NCBI GenBank assembly: GCA_029721435.1
Contig: CM056574.1
Coordinates: 28,319,001-28,383,000 of the forward strand
Origin: Gymnothorax reevesii
Lineage: Eukaryota > Chordata > Actinopteri > Anguilliformes > Muraenidae
DNA length: 64,000 bases
Direction of reading: 5' to 3'
A model generated the notes under the pieces. That model was not told the DNA's origin. It saw only the letters and a list, made by a program, of their open reading frames with translations, and did not search any database. Position numbers and translations under genes: made by a program. Below are positions 35,591 to 48,019 of the stretch, piece after piece (position 1 is the stretch's first letter; each line of letters opens with the position of its first letter).

Positions 35591-35679
35591 AGAACCAGTG
35601 TTTGTGTGTGTGCACCTGTATGTTTACTCTCTGTATGCCTGCAGACCTAACACAGCCAATCAATTGCTCCTGTTTGCAG

Positions 35680-35820
35680 ATGATGAATTTTCTTCCTACG
35701 TGTCCCAGAAGAGTCATGAATGGACGGAAGGTAACATGTGGTCACCAGAACAACGGGCCTCATTTTCAGCATTCAGGGAAGCCCTCATACATTCTGCTTC
35801 AGAGCTTCAGTTCAAATTCA
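35680..35820 (+). other. candidate host exon, 141 bp, function unknown
   Basis: An acceptor-like CTCCTGTTTGCAG ends at 35679 and a donor-like GTAATA starts at 35821. Between them is a 141-bp stretch (47 codons, phase 1 at both ends) open in one frame. It reads with a protein-like composition: DEFSSYVSQKSHEW, then GNMWSPEQRASFSAFREAL, then SASELQFKF. The upstream part of the same ORF (low-complexity MFVCVHLYVYSL) looks non-coding, so coding character begins at the predicted acceptor. I do not recognise the protein. It could be a real exon of the gene that spans the window, an exon relic, or chance. Confidence 0.35.
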
Positions 35821-35965
35821 GTAATATGAAACATACAGTATTTCACAAACCGATATGAGGCTGAAAGGTTGGAAGCAATGCCAGACTTATACATAATACA
35901 TCTTATAGATTTTAGGAATTACAACTAAGTGCTCCCATCAATGAATATTGATATCCAGGCTAAGG

Positions 35966-36262
35966 ATTTCACAGCGGCGCAGCAGGTAGCTCTACCGCCT
36001 CATAAGAAGAAGGTCATGGATTTGAATCTGGCCCAGGGCCTTTCTGTGTGGAGTTTGCATGTTCATCTAGGTTTCCTCTGGGTTCTCCAGCTTCCTCCCA
36101 CTGTCCCAAGACATGTATGCCAGACTAACTGGAGTCTCTAAATCGCCCATAGGTATGAGTGTGTGAGTGAGAATGGTGTGTGCGCCCTGCGATGGATTGG
36201 CAAGCTGTCGCCTGTGATCAGCTGGGATAGACTCAGGCTCCCCCATCACCCTATTGAGGAAG
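35966..36262 (+). repeat. tRNA-derived SINE (DANA/V-SINE-like), good copy
   Basis: The head CAGCGGCGCAGCAGGTAGC and B box GGATTTGAATCTGGC mark the tRNA-like part, where the RNA polymerase III promoter sits. Then come TGTGTGGAGTTTGCATG, GGTTTCCTCTGGGTTCTCCAG, CCCAAGACATG, and the 3' segment CCCTGCGATGGATTGGCAAGC. The same segments occur in the split SINE at 56.8/59.5 kb and in the old copy at 5.15 kb. Confidence 0.85.
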
Positions 36263-36269
36263 AAAAGAT

Positions 36270-37760
36270 CTTCTGGTTTGACCTCTTTAGCAGACAAATG
36301 GTGCCTCATATCATTCAAATAATGATAATAATAACAAGTGGTGCGAGGCACAACAAACCCCGCCCCTCGCACATACTTTGACCTACTTCGCTGAAATTCG
36401 ACAGGCGTCTATGCTGGGTCAGTGGCAATCACTAAACCCAATTTGTGGTGAATCTGGTCATTAGTTTTGCTGCTTAAAGTGTTAACAAACAGAGAAACAA
36501 ACCGAACCAAAAACAATACTCCTTGCCCTCAACCTGTGGGTGGGGCAGGATAATGACTAGAAAGCACTCAGAGAGCACAGCACCTCTGCCACGCCAAGGC
36601 AACTCTGTGCATTAGTTATTTTCTTTGGCTGATGTAGGGTATTGTTGTTTTCCACCATCAGGTGGCAGCAAAACCCAAAAGCACGCCAATTGGAAATCCG
36701 GCCCATTGGAAAGACTTGAAATCTCTGGAACCATAGCTGGATTTGTACTTTGGCCTATATCTCAGCTGTCCTTTAGCGTAGATATGCCAAAATCTAATCA
36801 CTTGTTCCTCTTGCGCTACTCTAACATTCTGAAAAGTTTGGTTAAAATTTATGTGGCTGTTTTTGAGATATCCTGCTAACAAACACATGCCAGTGAATAC
36901 ATACACCACCTTGGCAGAGGTGAATAATTAATAAAATAATAATAAATCACCTAATCACCTGTGTGTAGATGCTTTTGCAATGGTGGTTGTACCCAATGTT
37001 CCAGCACAGCATGATTAAGATCACCAGCAGGGAGGTAATGAGAGAACACCGGGGACGTACACCAGCTCACTTTAGTGACAAACCTCGTCCTCCTCTCATG
37101 TCCTACACAAAATCACAGTTCACCTGACAATGGCAGTTGCAAGAACTGGAACTGTTGTTTAGAGCTCCAGGCTAATATGCAGGTAAAAATCTGTGAGTGA
37201 GTGAGTGCTTGAGTCCGTGACTGTGTTCAAAGCATCAAATGTATGACTAAAGATGCCCACTGCTGCTCCCTTCATCCTGACAGCCCCGTATCATCTCTCA
37301 CCAGCACACCGCCCCCCATCTACTCCCAAAGCAATCTCAGCTTTGTTCTTCACACACAATGGAATGCAAATTATAATTCCTTTATCAGCAGTCGTTCTAC
37401 GAAGACCAGCATGCTGCATTAACTCATTAATTTGTTCAGTGGAGTCATTACACAACAGTAATGACTTACTCTGCATGAGACATCACTGATCATAGCAGCT
37501 CAATGAGCAATCTGACTTAGAAAAGCACATTTTTCCCAGAGCACTTCTGACAGCTCACCATTTTCTCCATCATTAAATTATACCACTTCAGTCAGTCTTA
37601 CCTTCAGTAATTTTTCCTAATTTGTCCCAGTGGAAGAGAATGACCCTACTACATAGCTAAAACAAGCAAGACTTCTAATCAATCAAGGAGGCATAGAAGT
37701 GGCAGACTTTATTGGTTAGGGAGCTGCATTTGTAATTGTAGGGGTATTTAAAGTGCTGCC
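36270..37760. other. spacer, no gene seen
   Basis: No supported gene or repeat. Confidence 0.45.
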
Positions 37761-37921
37761 CAACTGGGTCATTCCATGCCAACTCACCTAAATTTCAGAA
37801 CTTATCCCAGTTCACATCATGGATTTCCTGAAATAATTCATGCTGGTAGTTCTAACTGCGAAATGAAAGTGTGGTAAATCTCAATGCTATATTCCAAATA
37901 GTTTTTGAGTTATGAATTTTT

Positions 37922-40167
37922 GAAATTGTCAAGATTACGTATCGGAACCATAAGCAGGCACCAGAGTGTACAAAAAAGGGAGGCTTTATTTCTGACAGGG
38001 GAAGACCCCCTACAGAGCAGACAACGGTACAATGTCCACAATCCAAAAATATTCACAATCCAGTTGAGCAAAACAGAGTCGAAAACCAGGGCAGCAATCT
38101 CAGTACTCGTGATCAGGCAAAAATAGGTTTGGTACACAGGCACAGGTTTGTCAGAGGAGCAAAAGCCAAAATCCAGTGGGCGTAATCCAAACCGTTAACA
38201 GGGCAGCAAACACAAAACTCATAGTCGGGCAAAAAGGGTTCAAAAACAGAAGCAGACAATAGTACCAAAGAGCAGGGCCAAAAATCGTAAGTCGAACAGT
38301 CCAGTCTGAAGAGTAACACCATGAGTACAAGGCGAGGCGGATAGCAGCACAGGTAAACAAGAGAAACGTTCTGAAAAGGAAGTGATGTGAAAAGACTCCT
38401 AATATACACTCACGGAAAGTCACATGCTTGACAAAACACAGATGCAGGAAGTCACACTGATTACAAAGGAAGCAAACATGAGGGAGAACCTGTTGTGTTC
38501 TGGGGTCCTGGCCTTTGGCCAGGACAGCATTTATGGTTTTAACAGTTTCATGTTCCTAGTTTCATAGTTCATGTCACAGTTTTTAACAGTTTCTTGTTTC
38601 AGGATTTTACATTGCATAGTTCACATTCATTGTCCATGTTTTTACTTTTCCATGTTGTTTTTGCCAGGTCTGCCAAGCCACTCCACCGCTTGTCTGCGTT
38701 CCGCCCCGTGCCTTCGTTGTTGCACATTTCAGAGCTCTGGTTGGCTTTGGTATTTCCCCCTTCCTTCTGTGCTGTGCTGATTCGGGGCTGTCTAAGCTTA
38801 ATTGGCAATTAACTGTTTTTAAGTTACTAACATTTACTAACACTCACTGGGTGGTGTAATTCTTAGATAGGCACATTACTAATACTACTAATTTAGACAG
38901 GGAGTTTGTTGTCATGATTCCTGCTTTGCTATTTCAAGATCTTGCTGTGCTTTTCTGTTCTAAACATTCATGCTGCTTTCAAACTGCATACTTAATTGGT
39001 ACTTAAGCTGAGCACGCTCATTCTCTTAATGAGCAAGTCTTGTCATCCAATCTTAGTCCATGTCCAATGATCTTGCCATGCCTCTTGTTTCTCCTTCTCC
39101 AGGTGTTGCCCCTCATGTCTTGATTTCTTACCTTTTATCTGGATGCGGTGGAAGTTGGCTGGCAGACAGTGTCTCAAGTTTTGTTGTCAAGGTTTTTTCC
39201 AAGTTCATGTTCTTGCTCAAGCTCATGTTCAAGTTTTTGCTTTTCGTAACCATAGTTTTTTTTGTATATAGCATTCTGTTTTCTTATCATAGATATCTTT
39301 AGTCTTTTATTTCTTGGATTTCTGCCTGGAGTTTCCAGTGGCCTTTTGTTTTGCTGTTTTTTGATCTTTTCGTTCCTAGCTCTGTGAATCTGTCTTTAGT
39401 TTGTTTTTTGCAACCCTTTGGGCCAAGATTTTTGTTGGCCCTCGTGCCAGTTTTGCTTTTGTTCAAATAAATTCCCTTTCCCTTCCACCTCGCATTTGGT
39501 GTCTTCCTGATCGTGCATCAGAACCTATTCACATGAAATGGGCAAAAGCCAAAACGCTGACTGGACAGATCCGGTTAGGGATTTCTACGTGCACAGAGTG
39601 AGTGGCAGAACAGTGATTAGACAGGTGCAGAGAATCTGCTAGAAGCACAGCAAAGTATATTGAGTGAAGGCAAGAGGCAGAGACTAGAACAGGGCGAATG
39701 CTGAGAGATCGTTAGTTTATTATTAGAGTGCAGCTATACAATCCCCAGTGCTTGTTAGTACTATGTACAATGTTAGTCTCGGTTAGTAATTTAACAAAAA
39801 CTGAAAACTGTTAGTAATCTAGAAAAAGCAAGAAGAAGGCAGTTAACGAGATTGGAAGGAATGTTTGAAATCCCAGAAACCATTAAATCACCCAAAAGTG
39901 TGGCACGCAATTCTGGGGCTGTGAGCAATCACATGACATGAGACCAGACAGGGGGAGACAAAGTGCAATGCATGGCAAACACAACAACATGGACCGGAAT
40001 GTAACTGTAGGAATGGAATATGGCAAAATACAAAACATGGCTAAACTAAACTAAACAAAACATGAACATAATCAGGTATCCAAATCACAAAACACAATTC
40101 AAGGCATGATCAGGCAATACAGAGATCAGACAGAACATCAAAACAGAGCAGAATCATAACAGAAATA
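37922..40167 (-). mobile_element. solo LTR (about 1.2 kb) split by a second solo LTR, GAAAT target duplication
   Basis: The LTR is 37927-38490 plus 39526-40162, 1201 bp when the insert is removed. Its plus-strand ends are TGTCAAGATT and GAATCATAACA; the latter equals the end of the chromovirus LTR, so the orientation is minus. GAAAT at 37922-37926 and 40163-40167 is the target duplication. It is a relative of the chromovirus LTR, and TTTATT near 37985 is the reverse polyadenylation signal. Confidence 0.8.
38486..39525 (+). mobile_element. solo LTR, 1030 bp, GAACC target duplication
   Basis: The LTR runs from 38491 (TGTTGTGTTCTGG) to 39520 (GTGCATCA). GAACC at 38486-38490 and 39521-39525 is an exact target duplication. 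AATAAA near 39466 is the polyadenylation signal. It is the same family as the minus-strand solo LTR at 5676-6475. It interrupts the minus-strand solo LTR, so it is the youngest layer of this nest. Confidence 0.88.
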
Positions 40168-40919
40168 TGACAAAAATTTAAAAATTTGCACTATTTTCAC
40201 CTAAATAATGTCTTTATTTTGAGCCCTTTCAGTACAAATTTCTGTATTTTATAGGGTTTGAAATTGAAAAATGTTGGTTTTCGTGCTCCGGTGCCTAATT
40301 GTCAATTTTTTTTTAATTCAAGATTTCGGCAAGTATTGAGAATTATTGCCCCAAATGTAATAATTGCACAGTTCTAGCATAATTTTTTAAGTTTGGGAAA
40401 CTATTTTGATATCCATGCAATATTAAGGGCTACAAAATGGTTTAAATTGGTTTCTCAACCTTAAAGACCTATGCTAGAACTGTATAATTATAAAATTTGA
40501 GGCATAAATTCTCAAAACTTGCTGAGATATTTAATTTAAAAAATTTTAGTTTAGACACTCAAGCAGTAAATGCAACCATTTTCAATGAAAGGGCACATGG
40601 AATACAGTCATTTGCTTTCAAATAGCAAAACATGAAACAAAGCACATTCTGGGAGATTTTTATGTTTAGTAAAAACATTTCAGCTCATTCCAGTCAAATA
40701 CCTGATTCTGAGGACGCTCAAAAGAAAGACAGTTTCCTGTGAAAATTTGGTCATTTTTGTCATATTTCAAGAATTCATAACTCGAAAACTATTGGGAGTA
40801 CAGCGAGATTCGGCATGGTTTCATTTCTCAAGTAGATGTATCAACATGAAGTTTTTTCAAGGAAATCTATGGTGTGAACTGGGAGGCTTTAGGTAAGTTG
40901 CGATGGAATGACCCAATTA

Positions 40920-41935
40920 TGAAAGCATCTGCACGGTTATTTATATTCATTTGAATGCCAATTAGAAATCTGTCTGCTTAAAAGAGACTGACCTAGCAGC
41001 ACTTTTTGACATAGTTTAGGAAAAAAGATGAGGATGAGGCCAATGTATTTTATACACAATATTCTGCCTCAGTTTCTTTTTCATCTCCTCATCCTATCAG
41101 AAAAGAGACTTGTCTGGACTCACTGATGGACTCCTGACCTCACAAAAATTTCTACTTTGCAGTTTGACACTGACAAAGCAAACTCTGTTCCGGAGAGTAC
41201 GCTGGACAGTGACATTACCTGTTGAGAATTAATAAGGCCATTAGTTTCCTTGGCTCAAGACTTGGTCTCTTTTTCAGACACAAGTAGATGAGGTTGAAAA
41301 GTATCTTCATTGTAAACTATGGTGAAAGAGCTTTGGTTTTCAAGCAGCCGCGACTGACTGACCACAGCTGTGGCTTTGGACCAGAGAACAATGTTCAGCT
41401 TTAGAGCATCTCACATATCATTTAAGTTGTGAAGGAGTAATATTATTTGAATTAGCGATTGGACTACTTCTAATGCATATTAAAGCGATCAGATTCATAG
41501 TCCAGGGTTTTTAAAGGGCATCAGCTGTCCTCTAATTGCAAATAATTGATGATAAATATTCTCACTCCCTTTTTTTTCTTAATATACGTTTCATAATGCT
41601 GTGGAATACATATCTCATAACAATACTGATAAGCTATTAGATAAGAGACATATCTTGAAATTTGTTGCTTTTTGCTTACTCATTGCATGCATTTGCAATT
41701 TGGTTCAGCTCTTTGATGAGAGCGTAATTGTACTGGATCTTTATCTTAGACAAGACAACAGATAGTAGACAATGAAGAGATAAAAAAATGAAACAAAGAA
41801 GAAAAGATTGAGTTGCTCAGCACAATTAAAGTGCTGATGATGAGATATTCGTAAACTTATCTGTGTTTCCAAAGGGCATTCCTGACACAGGGTTACTGGG
41901 AGCAGCCCCTTGAGAAGTGCATTATGCTGCATGAC
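40920..41935. other. spacer, no gene seen
   Basis: AT-rich, no recognised feature. Confidence 0.45.
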
Positions 41936-41939
41936 AAGG

Positions 41940-43930
41940 TCTGCTTGTAGCAGATGTAAGCCGCACTGGGAGGGCAGGGAGAACTGTGTGTCCCCTGTCA
42001 CAGACGCATGACGTTGGTGAACTTATCTTACTAGCCCATGCATCCTGACCAACTCTTCAGGGCTGTGAAATGCAGAGATAGGCTTGAGTTTGGTTTTCTC
42101 ACAGACTCTGTAGGACTCTATTAAATCTACCCCCTATTGTCTTAACACCTGCATCCTGCAGAGATATTTTGGGACTGTGGACGCATATCGATCATTGTGT
42201 CCCCCAATTCACTCTAAGACTGCCTTCCTGAACATACCCTTTGCCGAACAATGCCACAGAGTCATTGCCAGAGATCTACAGAACTCCGCCCTAGGAATGG
42301 GAGATTCAAAGGATCAAAGTGTGAAAATACTCATTTCACCCACAATGTTACAATTATAAGGTGTATTTCTGTTATATTGTAGGATAAGAGCTGATTAATG
42401 ACATTAATAATGATTATCTTTGTAATTCTGTATTGTGCCAGAAGTTTGATGGCAAACGGTGGTGCAAGCATATCGTGTTTAGTATCATTTTACTCTACTA
42501 AGATTTCAAAATCATATGGTGCATATTTCGAAGGGATTGAAATTGTACTAAACCCTCACTCAATTAGTATGAAAAGAAATATACTTCTTCTTCTCCTTGT
42601 GGTAATGTCCCCTCCCAAATTCCGTCAGAGGAGGGGTTGCCAACCTGAGTACCCAAATGATTTATGACCCTGCTGTAGGAAGCGCTTCTTGAGTTCGGGC
42701 ATGAAAGGTAGGAAAACAAACTATTCGAGGAGGATCGCAACCGACTTCCCACACGTGCATCTCCATGCCGTATGTAGCCAATAGTAGTTATGGAAGGTCA
42801 GAGACGACTTCCTACACATGCATCTGTATGTGTGTCACCGTTATCACAATGGAAGATTGCATTCAACTTCCCTCACGCTTATCTCTATGCCGTGGGTAGC
42901 TTTAATCTAGTCATGGAAGATCTTGGACGATTTTCCACACGTGCTCTTGCAGCGTGTGAAGACGGAATATAGTTATGGAAGCTTGTATTCATCCTTCCCA
43001 CAGTATACTTTGTGTATATGTGTAGTTGTGAGCTGTGCCAGGTATGATTTGACTTCCTCCTTACATTACCTGTAACGGTATAATGGGTTATCTAATATAA
43101 GCTTGTGGCTGCCTGGCGAAATAAATTGATATTTGCATTTGTTGTGCATTTTTGACTCGAACTGAATATATTTTTCCAGTTCGGAGTCCGGGCTTCTAGT
43201 TGGGTAACGTAGGATTGTAAACGCATGCCTGATCAACATGCTTGGTCTGCGTTATAAGGTGGATTTTCCATGCTGTGATTGTTATTTTGATTGGTTCCAG
43301 GAGAATCCTGTATACCGAATGGGAATCGGTCCCTGAATAGAGTTTTCGTGGAGAGTCCATTATACCAAATACGAATCATTCCCTGAGCATAGATCTCGTT
43401 TTGGGCCCTAGTCATAAGTTTTTGGTAATCCCTATTCATAGCTATTTTCTGTGTCAAATTATCGCAGTTAATAATACCGCCAGCCTCTGAGTTAATTCAC
43501 CGAATTGAGTAGTACAGATGTTTTGGTCTGACAGAGTAAGGTCTGACAGTTCTGGGTCCGATGCACAACATAGCTCTAAATTCATAAATTGGATCAATAT
43601 TTATTCAAACGCACGGTAACTGCGAATGGTTACAACTAAATTTTATATCCTAAATTTAATATGGAGTCAGATGAATTGTAACCGCTACAACATTAGGGCT
43701 GCAGCATCCGCAAGACACGTTTCAGGCCGCTTAGAAAGTAGAACATGAAGGACATCCTCACGTTTGGTCTGAGGCAGTAGCCTAGCGCTGAAGCTGTAGC
43801 CTGACCCCATTATTATAACAGAGACTGGAAAGACTTTCTTTTCCCTGGCTATTAAGGCCAACACACTGAGACCTTCCGCCTCAGCTCGGACCCTCCTTGC
43901 CCTAGATGCACAGTGTTTATACAGAGCTGT
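41940..43930 (+). repeat. diverged dispersed repeat, copy B
   Basis: Partner of 31800-33420. It carries extra sequence at about 42690-43000: three or four imperfect repeats of a roughly 70-80-bp unit with 'CTTCC.CACACGTGCATCT.TATGCCGT' and 'TTATGGAAG' blocks. Copy A lacks these. The last part holds the AAATAAATTGATA and TTCGGAGTCC motifs of the LTR-like segment. Confidence 0.65.
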
Positions 43931-43934
43931 AGCG

Positions 43935-45085
43935 GTGAGTCCGTTTGCAGGAATAATTTGCGCAGTGCAGGAGGCTAGGGCAGTTAGTGACTGTTTCCTT
44001 TGACGAAGCCTCTAGGGCAAGAGGCATGAGGAAGAAGCAGTTATGACCGTTTGGTCCTCCTGAAAAATAATTTCGAGTTGTGAATGAGTCTTGAAGTCAC
44101 AATTCTTTTCAACCGCCATTGGCCTGCTAAGCTGCTGTGCCCTCTTGCACTTCTGTATTCCAAATGGCAGTGTGGTCATCTTCACTCTCAATAAAAAGTA
44201 ATTATTATCTATCACAAGCTACATTTGGAATATCCATAATCCATACACCATGATTTCCTATCAGTCATGTGGGTAGGGTCACTGACTGACTAAATTGTTT
44301 GTAACACTTTGTGCGCACATGTGCATTTGTGTTGTGCAGTGATTAGACAGTGGTTGAAGGTCATGTGGGGAAAGCTGGAAGGAAAAAAAGATTGCAATAT
44401 CCATGCATGCATCTGATAAGTCACAGAACGCCTGCCATCAATGGCTACAAGGGTAATGGAATTGGCTCACTCAATTTAATTTGAAAATCAGCATGTGCCC
44501 AAACCTGTTTCTTTGCTGAAGTGATATACTGTAATTAAATAGTTGGCAATAAACCAGCAACTGACTATGATCAGCCATTTCTTGATTGGTTGAGGACATT
44601 AGTAATTCTATTGTTTGGAGATCACGAACAGAGGACCTACAATGCACCAGGTGAATAATGTAAAATAATTCATCATACATAGTTCTAGATTTATAAAAGT
44701 TGGCTAAAAGTCAGTGATTAAATGATGTGTTTATTTCACCGATCTGGCACCGTTTCTCACTTAGTGTGGGTGGATGCACTTTTATGTTTACTCTCACTGG
44801 AAGCCACTCATGGATACAATTATCTGCTCAATGCTGTAATTATGATGATGATCATTAAGTTTAATTCATTTGGCAAAATTTTAATTTGTAAAAAGCAGTG
44901 CAGTAGAGTGCTACTGAGGACTGGAAGCGGTTTACAGGAAGGCATGGGAGGTGACAGTATATTTTACACTCAAATAGCTAATGAGCAGATGAGCGAAACA
45001 CTAGAAAGAAAAATTTGTAATAACTGCATACTGGCCTACTTTGAGCATTGTTAACAACAACTATGCTACAATGTTTTCCCTTTTT
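43935..45085. other. spacer, no gene seen
   Basis: AT-rich, with short tetranucleotide stretches such as CATGCATGCATC near 44402. No supported gene. Confidence 0.45.
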
Positions 45086-45089
45086 ACTT

Positions 45090-45525
45090 TAGGAACATAA
45101 AACTTGCATTTCCGAAAGTGGGAAACTCTCTGGGCAGCCACTAGTGTATGACAGCAGGCCATCGTTACAGGATGTAGCCAGGTCGCAGGCATAACACTGA
45201 CGAACCTGCCGAGCCTGGACAAAGACAGGCTGTTGAAGAAAGCCCCCGCAGTCTTGACTGATCCTAGTCACCCCCGGCCAAGAAGTTCATGTTGCTCCCT
45301 TCTAGCTGCAGAGATGTACTGCCAACATGCAGGACCAATAGTTGAAGGAATTAATTTGTCCCTCTTAGAATTGGCAAGTTTAATAACTCTGTCTATGGAG
45401 TGTTTGCCTTAGTGTGATGTTAACTATTGTCCATTGTTGTCTTATTTTTCTTGTTGTCCTTTCACTACTGACTGTACCCAAAAAAAATTGCCCTTTGGGA
45501 ATAAAATCTATCTTTGAATTTCACT
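45090..45525 (+). repeat. possible LINE 3' end (L2/Rex-like)
   Basis: The stretch ends in AATTGCCCTTTGGGAATAAAATC.ATCTTTGAATTT (45487-45525). That is the kind of tail (CCCTTTGGGATAAATAAAG-like) seen at the 3' ends of fish L2/Rex-type LINEs. The upstream 45120-45330 part is more GC-rich and could be the end of ORF2, but no clear reading frame remains. Confidence 0.35.
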
Positions 45526-45529
45526 TATG

Positions 45530-48000
45530 CTGATGTTCCAACACAAAATTCATCTTTATGTTTCCTGCACAATTTTATTTTGCAGTACTGTGAAGCTGTC
45601 AAATCCATAGCTATTCTAATAGTATTATTTTCAGTTACTGATTTCTGATAAAACATCCAGGATACAGTCGGAATTGGAGATGCCAAAAAATGCAGAGTAG
45701 CTTGCTGTCATCTTGTTATAATAAGCAGAGACGTCACTAAAACATACTATAAAACTGCATATGTTGCTGCGATGTACATACCTACAGATGAGCCAAAACA
45801 TTTCAATCTCTCACATTCTGAAAATGCGCTCAATAAAACAAAGGAATGGATAGAATTACAAGCCAGTTATATTTCAAAAGTATCATAGCATTATGAACTT
45901 ATGTAGAAAAAAAACATTTTTGTATTTCAGATTATTTGGCTTACTATATGTAACCCCAGGTCACAGGGACTCGTATCCCTCATAGGATAGATCCAAAATG
46001 GGTATAAGTTCCGCAAGAGGAGTTTGGCTCTTGTAAATTTACATAAACCTACATATTGCATCCATAGTGCTCTGCAAGTGACAGTAAAGATCTTAAGAGG
46101 CAGTGCATAACCTTGCTGCCTAATAGATCTACCCTATTACTTATGTTGCGCGCAATGTAGTAACCCCTTAGCAAGAAGTCTTCTGCTTTATGCATTCTAA
46201 GACTGAAGACTAATCCATTGTCAGTTTACAATTAAATTCTGATTTTTATCAATTAATCCCCCAGAATCTCTGAAAAATAAAATGCTACATCAGGAGATGG
46301 ACTTTCGAAAGTTCATTTTCAATGAATGAACGATGGCCTTAATGAATTAGCTATTCGGATTATTGCCATTGAACACTCTCGTGTTATGGCCCAACTATAT
46401 GCGTCGTTGTCTTGATTATTCATTAATTTGCTGAATTATCAGCAAGTCGTTGAATTTTCAATAACACAAAGTTCTCTGGCCTAAGTACTGTTATGAGACT
46501 GTGCAGTATCTGTGGATGGAGGGCCACAGATTGATAATGTATATCCCTCACTGAATGGCAGGTTGTGCCCCAGTAATATTATTTCTAGGAATGGGTATGG
46601 TGATGGAGCGAGTTTCTCCACTTTCATAACACTAAATAAGTATTTGTCTAATGTCATTCTCTTTTATCTTTGCAAACACCTTATTTGGGACTATTGTTTG
46701 TGCCAAAGCATATTGTGGATCAGGGTAGAAAGAATCGGTCAGTGGATGATTCCTTTAGCCAATGTAACTTTGTAACCCATCATAACTTTTCTTTCTCAAA
46801 AACTCCTTATAATAAACAGAATGAACAAACAAAAAAGTCCTTATATTTAGCAATCCAAAAAAGCACTGGGGTAATCAACCAGCAGCAATGCCGTTGGCAG
46901 CAAACCCAGTGAGTAGTATTTGTGCATTATTAATATAGTCAGTAAGTAATCAGCGTTATCGCCAACATTTTAGTATTGTATTATTTTGTTTGTTTTGACA
47001 TAAATAATAAATCACAGACAAAAGTCTTATTATCCCTCGGTCTCTTTAGAGTATCTGTCTTCCAATGCAGCCGTTGATCTTATTATGGAACAAAAACACA
47101 TTTATAAAACTGCAGGAGCAATGCTTACGTAACTTCTTTTACACCATTTTTTTTCTTTTGACAATCCTTGGGGAAAGTACAGTCACTATCATAATCTATA
47201 TTTACAGCCAGATGTCTCTTTTTTTCAGCTATAATAATCAACTCCGGGTCTTTTGTTCTCCAAAAAAAGAAAAAGAACGGAACTAAAAGGTTGGTGCATA
47301 GTATTACTTGTTTAAATAGTAGTGTGAAGCATACAGCACTAATAAAATTGCAGATACAGACATTCCATTGCTGATACCTGCTTGCTCTGATGACATTCTC
47401 TGAGGCTCTGCGTTACCAGGCCAGGGCTAGTTCTCTCTCTGGGCTTTGGCAGTAGCCATATTCGATTCAACTTCATGTCTTTCCTTGAACCTGATAGTTT
47501 GGGTGCATAATGAAGAGCTTTTTTATGGGTATGTCAAATCTGGATACAATCCTGTGGAACTTCAGGCCAACTGAAAATTTGAGAGGCGATCCCAAAATTT
47601 CCGACGATTCGAAATGTCCAGCTGAATTGCAAAAAAAGTGTATATGATGATGCACGAAATCTCCATAATTTCAATTTGATGTAATGCTGTGGGCATAAAA
47701 ACATGGCCTCCTGGATCTGAATATTTTTTTCTCAATATAAGTGTGATGCAGCTTCAGTGAAGCACTGCAACCAACAGATACAGAGTACGTCTGTGACGCT
47801 GACCAACAGCATGAGAGAAATGATTTTTCCAAAGTAAAAAACTTAAGTCAAAATTCAGGGTTTCGTGGGTTAAGGGAGAAATAAGTGCACTGTCTCCGAG
47901 GTCTAATTCTCACAACTCTACAACTGACATGGCAGTAACTGTCTCATGTCACACTGAGCAACTATTTCCATTCAAATGAACGTTTATCTGCAGAATGAGT
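45530..48000. other. AT-rich single-copy sequence, no gene seen
   Basis: No supported coding, RNA or repeat feature. Confidence 0.45.
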
Positions 48001-48019
48001 GCCTTTCCTCTTATGAGCG

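Larger units (their letters stand above)
37765..40915. mobile_element. palindromic DNA element with TGGGTCATTCC ends, host of nested solo LTRs
   Basis: TGGGTCATTCC at 37765 and its complement ending at 40915 are terminal inverted repeats, and the match continues inward (CAACTCACCTAAAT versus AGGTAAGTTG). The inner part is also inverted around about 40430: a TTGCACAGTTCTAGCATA block at 40363-40381 faces its complement near 40468. Without the inserts it is about 910 bp and non-coding. No target duplication could be fixed. Confidence 0.7.

Noticed and set aside
35966..36030. tRNA gene (A- and B-box-like sequence)
   Set aside because: The tRNA-like head is the 5' part of a SINE and lacks a cloverleaf; the same applies at 56758 and 5150.
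31800..43930. The two 10-kb-spaced repeats as 5' and 3' LTRs of one endogenous retrovirus
   Set aside because: They differ far more than a recent LTR pair would, the interval has no gag, pol or env, and it is filled by a SINE and other unrelated elements.
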